Shown: positions 6,818-13,799, counted from the stretch's first letter. The stretch: 13,802 bases of DNA from JABDDM01 sp038240295 (GCA_038240295.1 JBBSDW010000089.1:1-13802), one strand, 5' to 3'. Notes: a model not told the origin generated them from the sequence alone. Program-made: numbers and translations.

Positions 6818-8820
6818 CAAATATCCAAATTCCTCACATAGGTCGCATTCTTCTCGATGAAGGCGCGGCGGGGTTCTACTTCGTCGCCCATCAAGGTTTC
6901 GAAAATATCAGCAGCAGCGGCGGCAGACTCGATGTTCACCTGCAAGAGCGTGCGAGTCTCCGGATTCATGGTCGTTGACCAGAGCTGCTCCGGATTCATC
7001 TCGCCAAGTCCCTTGAAGCGCGAGATGACGATGCCTTTGTTCTCGCGAGGTGCTTCGCCGTTCATCGTTGCGGCGGTGTCGGCTTCGAGTTCGGTCTCGG
7101 GATTGAGGATAACGAGTTCTTCCTCTTCACCCTTCTTGCCGGTACGGAAGCGCTTCAAGATCTCGTCGCGCTCTTCATCGTTGTATGCGTAAAATTCCTG
7201 CTTGCCTTTTTTGACTTTATAAAGCGGCGGCTGTGCGATATAGACGTTTCCATTCTCGATCAGATCGCGCATGTGATTGTAGAACAGCGTCAGGATCAGC
7301 GTCCGAATATGCGCACCGTCGACGTCCGCATCGGCCATTAGAATGACCTTGCCATAACGCATCTTCGTAAGATCTTGCTGCTCGCCGAGTCCGATACCGA
7401 GTGCAGTGAAGATGTTGCGAATTTCCTCGTTCTCAAGCATCTTGTGCAAACGGGCGCGCTGCACGTTGAGGATCTTGCCCTTGAGCGGAAGGATCGCCTG
7501 GAATCTGCGATCGCGACCCTGCTTTGCAGAGCCACCTGCCGAGTCACCCTCAACAAGATAAATTTCGCAATGCTCGGGATCGTTGATCGAACAATCGGCG
7601 AGCTTGCCGGGCAGCGCAGAATTTTCGAGCGCATTCTTTCTGCGAACGATGTCGCGAGCCTTGCGCGCCGCTTCGCGAGCTTCGGCTGCGCGAAAAACTT
7701 TTTCGATGATGCGCTTGCCGATCGGCGGATTCTCTTCGAGAAACTGCGAGAGCTGCTCGTTCATGATCGACTCGACGATCGACTTCACATCGCCATTGCC
7801 AAGCTTCGTCTTCGTCTGACCTTCGAACTGCGGCTCCGGCACTTTGACCGAGATGATCGCTGTGAGGCCTTCGCGGAAATCATCACCCGTAAGCGTCACC
7901 TTATCGTTCTTGATAAGATTGTTCTTCTGTGCGTAATTATTCATCGTACGCGTAAGCGATGCTTTAAAGCCCGCTACATGCGTACCGCCTTCGTGCGTGT
8001 TGATGTTGTTGACGTAAGAGAAGAGATTCTCCTGGAAGCCGTCGTTGTATTCGAAGCAGATCTCGACGGGTGTGAAATCTTTCTCGCCTTCGATGAAGAC
8101 CGGCTTATGCAGCGAGATCTTCGAGCGGTCGGTATGCTTGACAAAATCGCGAAGACCGCCCTTTGCATGAAACGTCTCTTCTTCTTTCGAACGAAGATCC
8201 GCAAGCGTGATCGTCACCTGCGGATTGAGGAAGCTAAGCTCCATCATGCGCTCGCGCAACTGATCGAAGCGCATCACGTTCGAAGCTTTGAAGATATCGC
8301 TATCGGGCTTCCACGTTACGACCGTACCGGTCTTCTTCGTTTTGCCGGTGACTTTTACATCTTCGATCGGCTCGCCACGTTCGTAGCGCTGAAAGAATAA
8401 CTTGCCATCCTGATGGACCTCGACCTCGCACCACTCGCTGAGCGCATTGACGACAGATGCACCAACGCCATGAAGTCCGCCAGAAACTTTGTAAACATTC
8501 TTATCGAACTTGCCGCCGGCATGAAGCACGGTCATAACCACCTGCAGCGCGCTCACACCTTCGCCCGGATGAATACCCGTAGGAATACCTCGGCCGTTAT
8601 CCGTGACGGTCGCAGAACCGTCTTCGTTGAGTGTGATGTTGATTTCGGAAGCGAAGCCCGCGAGCACTTCGTCGATGGAGTTGTCGACGATCTCATAAAC
8701 GAGATGGTGAAGTCCGCGAGGGCCTACGTCGCCAATGTACATTGCAGGACGTTTCCGTACCGCTTCAAGCCCTTTAAGAACTTGAATATCCTGGGCGCCG
8801 TAATCTTGCTGTTGGGTCAT
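6817..8820 (-). CDS. gyrB: DNA gyrase subunit B
   Basis: This is the ATPase subunit of the type IIA topoisomerase that introduces negative supercoils in complex with GyrA. The GHKL ATP-binding domain shows VRKRPAMYIGD (21-31), EIVDNSIDE (43-51, catalytic Glu and Asn), DNGRGIP (74-80) and GGLHGVGASVVNALS (114-128). The transducer carries the QTK loop at 335-337. The TOPRIM domain has EGDSAGGSAKQGRDRRFQ (424-441) and DADVDGAH (497-504), the Mg-binding acidic residues. The C-terminal signature FKGLGEMNPEQLW (602-614) and the end YVRNLDI are typical of GyrB more than ParE. At 667 residues it is the short form, without the long insert of E. coli GyrB. A modest Glu/Thr-rich insertion lies at about 562-595. 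The ATG is preceded by AAGGA with six bases between. The downstream DUF4926 gene overlaps its stop codon. Confidence 0.98.
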   Translation of the reverse strand: MTQQQDYGAQDIQVLKGLEAVRKRPAMYIGDVGPRGLHHLVYEIVDNSIDEVLAGFASEINITLNEDGSATVTDNGRGIPTGIHPGEGVSALQVVMTVLHAGGKFDKNVYKVSGGLHGVGASVVNALSEWCEVEVHQDGKLFFQRYERGEPIEDVKVTGKTKKTGTVVTWKPDSDIFKASNVMRFDQLRERMMELSFLNPQVTITLADLRSKEEETFHAKGGLRDFVKHTDRSKISLHKPVFIEGEKDFTPVEICFEYNDGFQENLFSYVNNINTHEGGTHVAGFKASLTRTMNNYAQKNNLIKNDKVTLTGDDFREGLTAIISVKVPEPQFEGQTKTKLGNGDVKSIVESIMNEQLSQFLEENPPIGKRIIEKVFRAAEAREAARKARDIVRRKNALENSALPGKLADCSINDPEHCEIYLVEGDSAGGSAKQGRDRRFQAILPLKGKILNVQRARLHKMLENEEIRNIFTALGIGLGEQQDLTKMRYGKVILMADADVDGAHIRTLILTLFYNHMRDLIENGNVYIAQPPLYKVKKGKQEFYAYNDEERDEILKRFRTGKKGEEEELVILNPETELEADTAATMNGEAPRENKGIVISRFKGLGEMNPEQLWSTTMNPETRTLLQVNIESAAAAADIFETLMGDEVEPRRAFIEKNATYVRNLDI

Positions 8821-8826
8821 GAATGA

Positions 8827-8831
8827 TCCTT
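8827..8831 (-). promoter_or_regulatory. gyrB ribosome binding site
   Basis: AAGGA on the minus strand stands six bases before the gyrB ATG. It supports this start and is one of the clearest such sites in the window. Confidence 0.65.
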
Positions 8832-8894
8832 ATGAGGTCACGAAAAAAATCTGGGCTGCCGCTGGCGAATTTCGGGCGGCTTAGAGAATCCACA

Positions 8895-8927
8895 AACCCT
8901 TGATATATAAGGGGTTGTAGGGCAACC
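8895..8927. promoter_or_regulatory. Overlapping inverted repeats in the gyrB divergent upstream region
   Basis: AACCCTT and AAGGGGTT flank an AT-only core with the run TATATA (8895-8916; seven pairs with one bulged G). Overlapping it, GGTTG-TAGGG-CAACC (8913-8927) forms a second five-pair hairpin. The two share GGTT, so in RNA they would be mutually exclusive; in DNA they could be an operator. The region lies 75-107 bases upstream of gyrB and about 145 bases before the divergent gene. Function is inference. Confidence 0.35.
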
Positions 8928-9072
8928 ACTCTAAACACACAGGCTGCTCCATTTACTCCCATTTTTGTTGCGAAAAATCTTGCGATCATAGGTACTCATT
9001 GCAAGCGCACAACTTGTGTATTTTCGTATGCACTCTCATCGCCGATCTCATTACTTCAACGGAAAACTTTCA

Positions 9073-9489
9073 ATGGCAAAATCGACTAAGTACCAAGGCA
9101 CCAAAGAAAATCCATGGAAGCTCAAGACGCCTCCAGGCACTTCTGAGTACACAATGTACCGCGACGAAGCATCCGATCCTCCTGCGATCGTCTGTACGGT
9201 TGGCAGTACCGTACTAAAATATCACGCGAGTGCGATCGAAGATCTTCATGCAATGCTCAAGAAGTACGGCGACTGGATGGAACTCGGCAGCGCCGACGAA
9301 CAGAAGCCTGCAAAAGAAGGGACGGTCGAAGAATGGGGTCGCTCGCCGAAGAATCCGATAAACGGCTGGTACGGCCTCAAGAAAGGACTTCGCGGCCGCT
9401 TCGGGATGTATATGCCGCCGCTCCTAGAAGAGTTAGGTCTCGCCGAAGTCGAGCATAATCCGAGGAACAATCGAATGCGGGCGAAGTGA
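9073..9489 (+). CDS. Conserved small protein, DUF6855-like
   Basis: This is a 138-residue soluble protein without signal peptide or membrane segment. It matches, from memory, a very conserved bacterial family (DUF6855) with blocks YQGTKENPWKLKTPP (7-21), VCTVGSTVLKYH (40-51), DLHAMLKKYGDWMELGSADE (57-76), WGRSPKNPINGWYGLKKGLR (88-107) and GLAEVEHNPRNNRMRA (122-137). The high conservation and many Lys/Arg/Asn residues suggest a nucleic-acid or ligand-binding role, but none is known to me. The frame opens at 9016, but the ATG at 9073 is preferred: the family begins near MAK/YQGTKENPW, and GGAAAA stands upstream. It is transcribed divergently from gyrB and convergently with the DUF6687-like gene. 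Confidence 0.8.
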   Translation: MAKSTKYQGTKENPWKLKTPPGTSEYTMYRDEASDPPAIVCTVGSTVLKYHASAIEDLHAMLKKYGDWMELGSADEQKPAKEGTVEEWGRSPKNPINGWYGLKKGLRGRFGMYMPPLLEELGLAEVEHNPRNNRMRAK

Positions 9490-9513
9490 TCAACTACACT
9501 TCTCAACGCGAAA

Positions 9514-9537
9514 GATCCCATTTAAAATCATGGGGTC
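9514..9537. terminator. Candidate bidirectional terminator hairpin
   Basis: GATCCCAT, an eight-base loop and ATGGGGTC form an eight-pair stem with one G-T wobble. The hairpin lies 25 bases after the stop of the plus-strand gene and 57 bases after the end of the convergent minus-strand gene. Only a short T run (TTT) follows on the minus strand and AAATAAAA on the plus strand, so termination would be weak or factor-assisted. Confidence 0.4.
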
Positions 9538-9594
9538 CCAAATAAAAGTCCTCAATTACCGATGATCAATGGCCATGACATTCGACGCCGAATT

Positions 9595-10653
9595 TCAAGC
9601 CTCGACCATACTTCGCGTCTCGATATATTCAAGCAGATGTGCTCGAAAAACATCTTCGGCGATCGAGGTGATCGGTGAATGCTTGATCCGGTGTTGCATG
9701 CTTTGATAGCGATCTTCACGTGAAAGAGGTTTGTCGCGGAGTTCCGGGCGCAGGGTAGGGCCGCCTTCGTTCAGATTGTCGAACACCCAGTGAACGTTGT
9801 GGGAGCGCTCGATCCCATTGAGGAAGTGAGCGAATTCCGAAAGATCGATCCGCTCGTTATGTTCGCGGTCGAGCCTGCCGACCGAGGTCTCGTACCTGTA
9901 CTCAACCTCGAAATAAGGTTTGCTCGTAATGACCGAAAAAACAAGTCCGCCACGAGCGCGGTTGAACCCAGCATAGTAATGAAGTGGCTCGCGTGAGCGA
10001 AGGATCGTCATATCGAACTCCGGCACTTCTTCGATCGATGCGGTTCCGTCGGTAAGCTTTCTCAGATCGGTCATCACCTGGTTATACTCGTCCTCCCAAA
10101 GAAGACGGTAGTGATCGATCTTCTCCAACCACTGTGCGAAGCGGGGAAGAAAATATTCGAATTTGCGGCGAGCGACTTCGTGCTCAATGGTCGCGTCACC
10201 CAGATCACCGAAGGGCAGACAAAACGTCGAGCGCTCGACATGATTGAGGAGCGAACAAATCTTGAGTGCCCAGAGGCCGTAGCCTGTCGAGGGATCGAAC
10301 TCGCGAAAATCCCCGAGATGTGCGGCAGCAATAAGCTCCGGCCGGTGGCTCGCAGCAATGCGAGGGTGCATTGCCGACCATACCGCAAGGAATCCATCGA
10401 TGTCCCAATGATTGCATGTCACGTAACTCGGCCAGCCGCCAAGCTCAACTTTTTGAGAATCTTCAAGTGCGATCCACTTTAGTACCGTTTCGGTGCTTGT
10501 GTTGGCTCGCAAGTGGCTGGGAACACGCTCGGAATAAAGGTGCGTAAGATTGAGGCCGCGAGGGTAGGGAGAGTCGACGACCATGAGGTCGTCATCCTTC
10601 ACCTTATTCGCGAGGGCGTAAGAAAGAAATTCTGCTGATTGTACAAACTGCAT
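9595..10653 (-). CDS. DUF6687-like protein with H-x-D-x-D-G motif
   Basis: This is a 352-residue soluble protein from the chosen ATG. It fits my memory of the DUF6687 family in order: N-terminal MQFVQSAEFL, then CNHWDIDGFLAVWSAMHP (80-97), ELIAAAHLGDFREF (106-119), YRLLWEDEYNQVMTDL (182-197), VPEFDMTIL (210-218), YFEVEYRYETSV (247-258) and HWVFDNLNEGGPTLRP (288-303). The NHWDIDG block resembles the metal-binding H-x-D-x-D-G of DHH-type phosphoesterases, but no activity is established. The open frame extends to an ATG at 10836, only eight bases from the divergent pyrH start. The extra 61 residues are not part of the family pattern as I recall it, and that start would leave no promoter room, so I prefer the ATG at 10653. 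Its own ribosome site is weak. The stop is near a convergent neighbour. Confidence 0.72.
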   Translation of the reverse strand: MQFVQSAEFLSYALANKVKDDDLMVVDSPYPRGLNLTHLYSERVPSHLRANTSTETVLKWIALEDSQKVELGGWPSYVTCNHWDIDGFLAVWSAMHPRIAASHRPELIAAAHLGDFREFDPSTGYGLWALKICSLLNHVERSTFCLPFGDLGDATIEHEVARRKFEYFLPRFAQWLEKIDHYRLLWEDEYNQVMTDLRKLTDGTASIEEVPEFDMTILRSREPLHYYAGFNRARGGLVFSVITSKPYFEVEYRYETSVGRLDREHNERIDLSEFAHFLNGIERSHNVHWVFDNLNEGGPTLRPELRDKPLSREDRYQSMQHRIKHSPITSIAEDVFRAHLLEYIETRSMVEA

Positions 10654-10844
10654 ACTCGGGCGATTATTTGGGCAAGCGAAATCCGCAGATGACGTTTCAG
10701 ATGATGTTAATGACCGGGCGAAGGTCAGGATTCTTTCGAGCGTCACGGATTCCACCGCCCAATTCAACGTATTTTTGTTCAAGAATGTGTCGCAAGGTTG
10801 CGATTTAACACGGAACTCATCGACAGAGACAACCATAGATTCTC

Positions 10845-11564
10845 ATGGCAAGCGAGCTGAAATATAAACGCATCGTCCTCAAGCTTTCCGGGGAAGCCCT
10901 CATGGGCAAGCAGGAATTTGGCATCGACCCCATGCGGCTCGACCAGTACGCAATGGAGATCATCCGCGCCTCTGAACTCGGCGTTGAAGTCGCGGTTGTC
11001 GTAGGAGGTGGAAACATCTATCGCGGGGTTAAAGATAGCGTCGATGGCATTCAAAAGGTGCAGGGCGACCACATGGGCATGCTCGCGACGATGATCAATG
11101 CGCTCGCTTTGCAGAACGCGCTCGAATCAAAAAACAAGTACACACGGCTCATGTCGGCCATCGCGATGATGCAATTCGCCGAGCCCTTCATTCGGCGCAA
11201 AGCTATCAGACATCTCGAAAAAGGAAGGATCGTGATCTTCGGATGCGGCACCGGCAATCCCTATTTCACGACCGACACCGCCGCTGCTTTGCGCGCCGTA
11301 GAGATCGATGCCGATGCGGTCTTCAAGGGCACTCGCGTCGACGGCATTTATGATTCGGACCCAGAGGTAAACGCTGCGGCGATCAAGATACCGGCGATCA
11401 CTTATTCGGAAATGTTGCTAAAGGGTTTGCGTGTTATGGATCTTACGGCGATCACGATGTGTCAGGAGAATAAACTTCCGATCGTCGTCTTCAACATGAA
11501 CGAACCCGGAAATTTGACACGCGTGCTGACCGAAGATGGCATCGGCTCGAAGGTCACCATGTGA
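10845..11564 (+). CDS. pyrH: UMP kinase
   Basis: This 239-residue hexameric cytoplasmic enzyme phosphorylates UMP to UDP with ATP in pyrimidine nucleotide synthesis. It belongs to the amino-acid kinase family. The sequence shows KRIVLKLSGEALMG (8-21), VAVVVGGGNIYRG (49-61, glycine-rich substrate loop), GDHMGMLATMINALAL (74-89), GCGTGNPYFTTDTAAALRA (133-151), FKGTRVDGIYDSDP (160-173) and VMDLTAITMC (197-206). Its length is normal for the family. The ATG at 10845 gives the expected MASELKYKRIVLKLSG beginning; no strong ribosome site precedes it. It is followed after 51 bases by frr, the usual pair, but the common upstream partners rpsB and tsf are absent and a divergent DUF6687-like gene takes their place. 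Confidence 0.97.
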   Translation: MASELKYKRIVLKLSGEALMGKQEFGIDPMRLDQYAMEIIRASELGVEVAVVVGGGNIYRGVKDSVDGIQKVQGDHMGMLATMINALALQNALESKNKYTRLMSAIAMMQFAEPFIRRKAIRHLEKGRIVIFGCGTGNPYFTTDTAAALRAVEIDADAVFKGTRVDGIYDSDPEVNAAAIKIPAITYSEMLLKGLRVMDLTAITMCQENKLPIVVFNMNEPGNLTRVLTEDGIGSKVTM

Positions 11565-11615
11565 CGTCTGCGTAAGTTTGCATAGCATTTTTCTTTCGCT
11601 ACAATTTTTAAAGAC

Positions 11616-12179
11616 ATGACGACGATCAAAGAGATCTTGAACGATTGCGACACACGAATGAACAAGGCGATCGATGCCTGCCGCAACGAACTAATGAGGA
11701 TCCGGACCGGCCGGGCATCGACGGCGCTGCTCGACACGGTCAAGGTCGATGCTTATGGTACCCTCAGTCCGCTCAATCAGGTTGCGAGCCTCACCGTGCC
11801 CGATGCGCACATGATCGCGATCACACCCTGGGATAAGGGCATGCTCGGTCCGATCGAAAAAGCAATTCAGGCCGCCAACCTTGGGCTTAATCCTTCGAAT
11901 GATGGCAAGATGGTCCGGGTACCAATGCCGCCTTTGACAGAAGAACGCCGCAAGGAGATCACGAAGCTCGTGAAAAAATTTGGCGAGGATGCCAAGGTCG
12001 CGATCCGCAATGTCCGCCGAGATTCGATGGAGCATTTGAAAAAGGCGGAGAAGGATTCGCACTTGTCCGAAGATGAACGCAAACGCGGCGAAGACGAAAT
12101 CCAGAAGCGCACCGATCATCACGTCAAAGATATCGATAGCCTCGTCGCAACAAAAGAGAAGGAAGTGATGGCAGTCTGA
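11616..12179 (+). CDS. frr: Ribosome recycling factor
   Basis: This 187-residue cytoplasmic protein splits post-termination ribosomes together with EF-G. The hallmark RTGRASTALLDTVKVDAYG (30-48) is followed by LNQVASLTVPDAHMIAITPWD (53-73), IEKAIQAANLGLNP (80-93) and the long C-terminal helix pair with LTEERRKEITKLVKKFGEDAKVAIRNVRRD (107-136). Length and motif order match the family fully. The only upstream ATG is at 11616; a weak purine stretch (TAAAGA) precedes it. It is probably co-transcribed with pyrH and with the exported-protein gene, which starts on the last base of the frr stop codon. Confidence 0.97.
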   Translation: MTTIKEILNDCDTRMNKAIDACRNELMRIRTGRASTALLDTVKVDAYGTLSPLNQVASLTVPDAHMIAITPWDKGMLGPIEKAIQAANLGLNPSNDGKMVRVPMPPLTEERRKEITKLVKKFGEDAKVAIRNVRRDSMEHLKKAEKDSHLSEDERKRGEDEIQKRTDHHVKDIDSLVATKEKEVMAV

Positions 12180-12685
12180 TGATGAAAATAATCCTTGTGC
12201 TTTTTTGTTTGCTCTCAGCGTGTGCCTTCAATGTGCGTGCGCAGGAGTCAGCGCCTTTTAAGATAACTACCGCCGATTGCGTCAACAATCCTCCGCCCTA
12301 TGCGAACGACTTCAGTTTCCAGTATGAGTTGCGCGCAGGAGCATCCATCACGATCGTGCGGATGTATAAAGATGCTCGCGCAGCAGCGTGGTTGAGTAAA
12401 GCAAGCGTGCAACTAGCGAGTCCCGGCGACACGCTTTGGAATCCCCAGCCGCTTGATGATGCCACACTCTATGGTTTTTATCAGCTCCTGGTGCAGCAGC
12501 AATTTTATTGCGACACTCACGCCGATGATGGCGCGCCAATGCATCAACGAGAAATGGATGGAGCCGTAGAGACGCTCATCTCAAGAACAAGTGGCATCAC
12601 TCGAAAATGGACGCTCGATTCTCAGATCCCCGATTGGGCAAAAGTGGTGATCGATCGAGTGCATACGATGATCGGACAGCACTGA
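12179..12685 (+). CDS. Small exported protein of unknown function
   Basis: I do not recognise a family. The 168-residue product starts with a signal sequence, MMKIILVLFCLLSACAF. L-S-A-C at 12-15 fits a lipobox, so it may be a lipoprotein anchored at Cys15; alternatively signal peptidase I could cut after NVRAQ (about residue 22). Two further cysteines (C34 and C109) might form a disulfide in the mature part. The rest looks like a compact alpha/beta domain (QYELRAGASITIVRMY; TLYGFYQLLVQQQFY; AVETLISRTSGITRKW). The gene overlaps the frr stop by one base (TGATG; two tandem ATGs). It therefore appears to be translationally coupled to frr and carried by the pyrH-frr transcript. It meets msrA tail to tail with six bases between. 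Confidence 0.7.
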   Translation: MMKIILVLFCLLSACAFNVRAQESAPFKITTADCVNNPPPYANDFSFQYELRAGASITIVRMYKDARAAAWLSKASVQLASPGDTLWNPQPLDDATLYGFYQLLVQQQFYCDTHADDGAPMHQREMDGAVETLISRTSGITRKWTLDSQIPDWAKVVIDRVHTMIGQH

Positions 12686-12691
12686 GAGCGC

Positions 12692-13189
12692 TTAAATATG
12701 ACAGCTCGACAGCCCCCGCTTTGCCAGATACTGCTGATGATAATCCTCGGCGGGGTAGAACTTCACCGCCGGTACGATCTCAGTCACGATCGGGCGCTTG
12801 AATTTTCCGCTCGCACTTAGCGAGGCCTTCGATGCTATCGCGGCTTCGTGCTGTGCTTCGTTCTGATAGAAGATAGAGGTGCGATACTGCGTGCCCGAAT
12901 CCGGACCCTGATAGTTGAGCTGCGTTGGGTTGTGATTTTCCCAAAATACATTGAGCAGCGTGTCATAGCTTACTTCGCTCGGATCAAAGGTGACCTCGAC
13001 CGCCTCGGCATGACCCGTCCGGTCGGTGCAGACTTCCTTATAGGTCGGGTTCTCGGTCTTGCCGCCAGTGTAGCCTACGCGTGTTGACTTTACCCCGGGT
13101 GTCGAACGAAACGTCTCCTCAACGCCCCAGAAGCATCCGGCAGCGAATGTTGCGATCTCGAGATTGGTGGTGTTCGTATTCGTCTCCAT
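12692..13189 (-). CDS. msrA: Peptide methionine sulfoxide reductase A
   Basis: This 165-residue enzyme reduces methionine-S-sulfoxide in proteins and as free amino acid, using thioredoxin. The catalytic motif GCFWGVEETF (18-27) has the nucleophile Cys19. Further family blocks are GVKSTRVGYTGG (32-43), GHAEAVEVTFDP (59-70), FWENHNPTQLNYQGPDSGTQYRTSIFY split over residues 82-108, and EDYHQQYL (148-155). Cys163 near the end (LSSCHI) is a likely resolving cysteine. The ATG at 13189 is chosen over an in-frame TTG three codons upstream (13198). No signal peptide is seen, so it is probably cytoplasmic. It has no MsrB partner in view. It is convergent with the exported-protein gene. Confidence 0.96.
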   Translation of the reverse strand: METNTNTTNLEIATFAAGCFWGVEETFRSTPGVKSTRVGYTGGKTENPTYKEVCTDRTGHAEAVEVTFDPSEVSYDTLLNVFWENHNPTQLNYQGPDSGTQYRTSIFYQNEAQHEAAIASKASLSASGKFKRPIVTEIVPAVKFYPAEDYHQQYLAKRGLSSCHI

Positions 13190-13259
13190 AGCATTCAAAA
13201 GTTATCTAAACTGTAAACGGAAAAAACGACGAAACGGATTCATGACGCTTTGAGATAAA

Positions 13260-13281
13260 CCGATCGCATGCAGCTGATCGG
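13260..13281. repeat. Small hairpin upstream of msrA
   Basis: CCGATC and GATCGG flank a ten-base spacer (GCATGCAGCT). On the plus strand a T6 run follows after seven bases, but no plus-strand gene ends near enough to need a terminator. It lies about 70 bases upstream of msrA and may instead be an operator or chance palindrome. Confidence 0.35.
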
Positions 13282-13382
13282 ACGTTGCTTTTTTGGAGGC
13301 GTATATTCGGTTTCAAACATCCATCACCAGCACCTGGCGAATCTTGTTTAGCTCTGATTCACAATCGGGCATTCAACTTGCC

Positions 13383-13453
13383 CCACCAGACGGACGGGAC
13401 GACCGTCCCACGCGATGGATTTCCTCGGAATCGACGTCCCGTCCGTCTGGTGG
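13383..13453. repeat. 19-bp perfect inverted repeat with inner hairpin
   Basis: The left arm CCACCAGACGGACGGGACG (13383-13401) and right arm CGTCCCGTCCGTCTGGTGG (13435-13453) are exact reverse complements separated by 33 bases. The left arm can also pair locally, GGGACG-AC-CGTCCC (13396-13409), so two alternative folds exist. The structure resembles REP/MITE-type repeats; no transposase is present. Confidence 0.85.
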
Positions 13454-13585
13454 AGTGGCATCGAAGCCTCTCTAATTGCATCGATGATCGGTCGGCGGAT
13501 GGAAGGCTTCGCTCACATCGCTTCATAACTTCGAGTACAAAACCAAAGTCATTGACTGAACTTTGAGAGTTAGCCAAAGCCACCA

Positions 13586-13799
13586 TAAGATCCTTCGTTG
13601 GGCTCAGGATGACTTGCCAAACATAGCCGAGTTGAGGCTAGCATTTATCACTTCGTTCAGAGTGTGGTCGGGATGAATCCCGACCTACGCCGAATGTAGG
13701 TCGGATTTCAACCCGACTTCGAATCTCGAAAACGCGTAACTATTTCTTACCTGCAACACCCTATTAAATCGGTCATTCTGAGCCCGGTGAAGAATCTTA
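13586..13799. repeat. Element bounded by 28-bp imperfect inverted repeats
   Basis: The left end (13586-13613, beginning TAAGATCCTTC and ending GGCTCAGGATGAC) and right end (13772-13799, beginning GTCATTCTGAGCCC and ending GAAGAATCTTA) are inverted copies matching at 23 of 28 positions. The motif TCATTCTGAGC...GAAGAATCT is, from memory, a frequent intergenic repeat in many environmental bacterial genomes. The enclosed 158 bases include a second palindromic unit at 13667-13717. No coding capacity is seen. Confidence 0.65.
13667..13717. repeat. Cruciform repeat (GTCGGG...CCCGAC pair)
   Basis: Two 22-base arms, 13667-13688 and 13696-13717, are inverted copies with 19 of 22 matches and a seven-base spacer. 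The left arm is itself a palindrome: GTCGGGAT-GA-ATCCCGAC (13667-13684) with eight perfect pairs. The right arm also pairs GTCGG with CCGAC. The unit can therefore fold either as one long hairpin or as two small ones. Confidence 0.8.

Noticed and set aside
7375..8400. 341-codon plus-strand frame opposite gyrB
   Set aside because: Entirely antisense to the conserved GyrB sequence; long shadow frames are common opposite such genes.
9016..9072. N-terminal extension of the DUF6855-like protein
   Set aside because: The extra 19 residues are His/Arg-rich, lie outside the family's conserved start, and lack a ribosome site.
10770..10777. TATTTTTG, matching the Bacteroidota -7 promoter consensus TAnnTTTG upstream of pyrH
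   Set aside because: No matching -33 TTG element at the expected distance, and one eight-base match is not enough; use of this promoter type in the lineage is uncertain.
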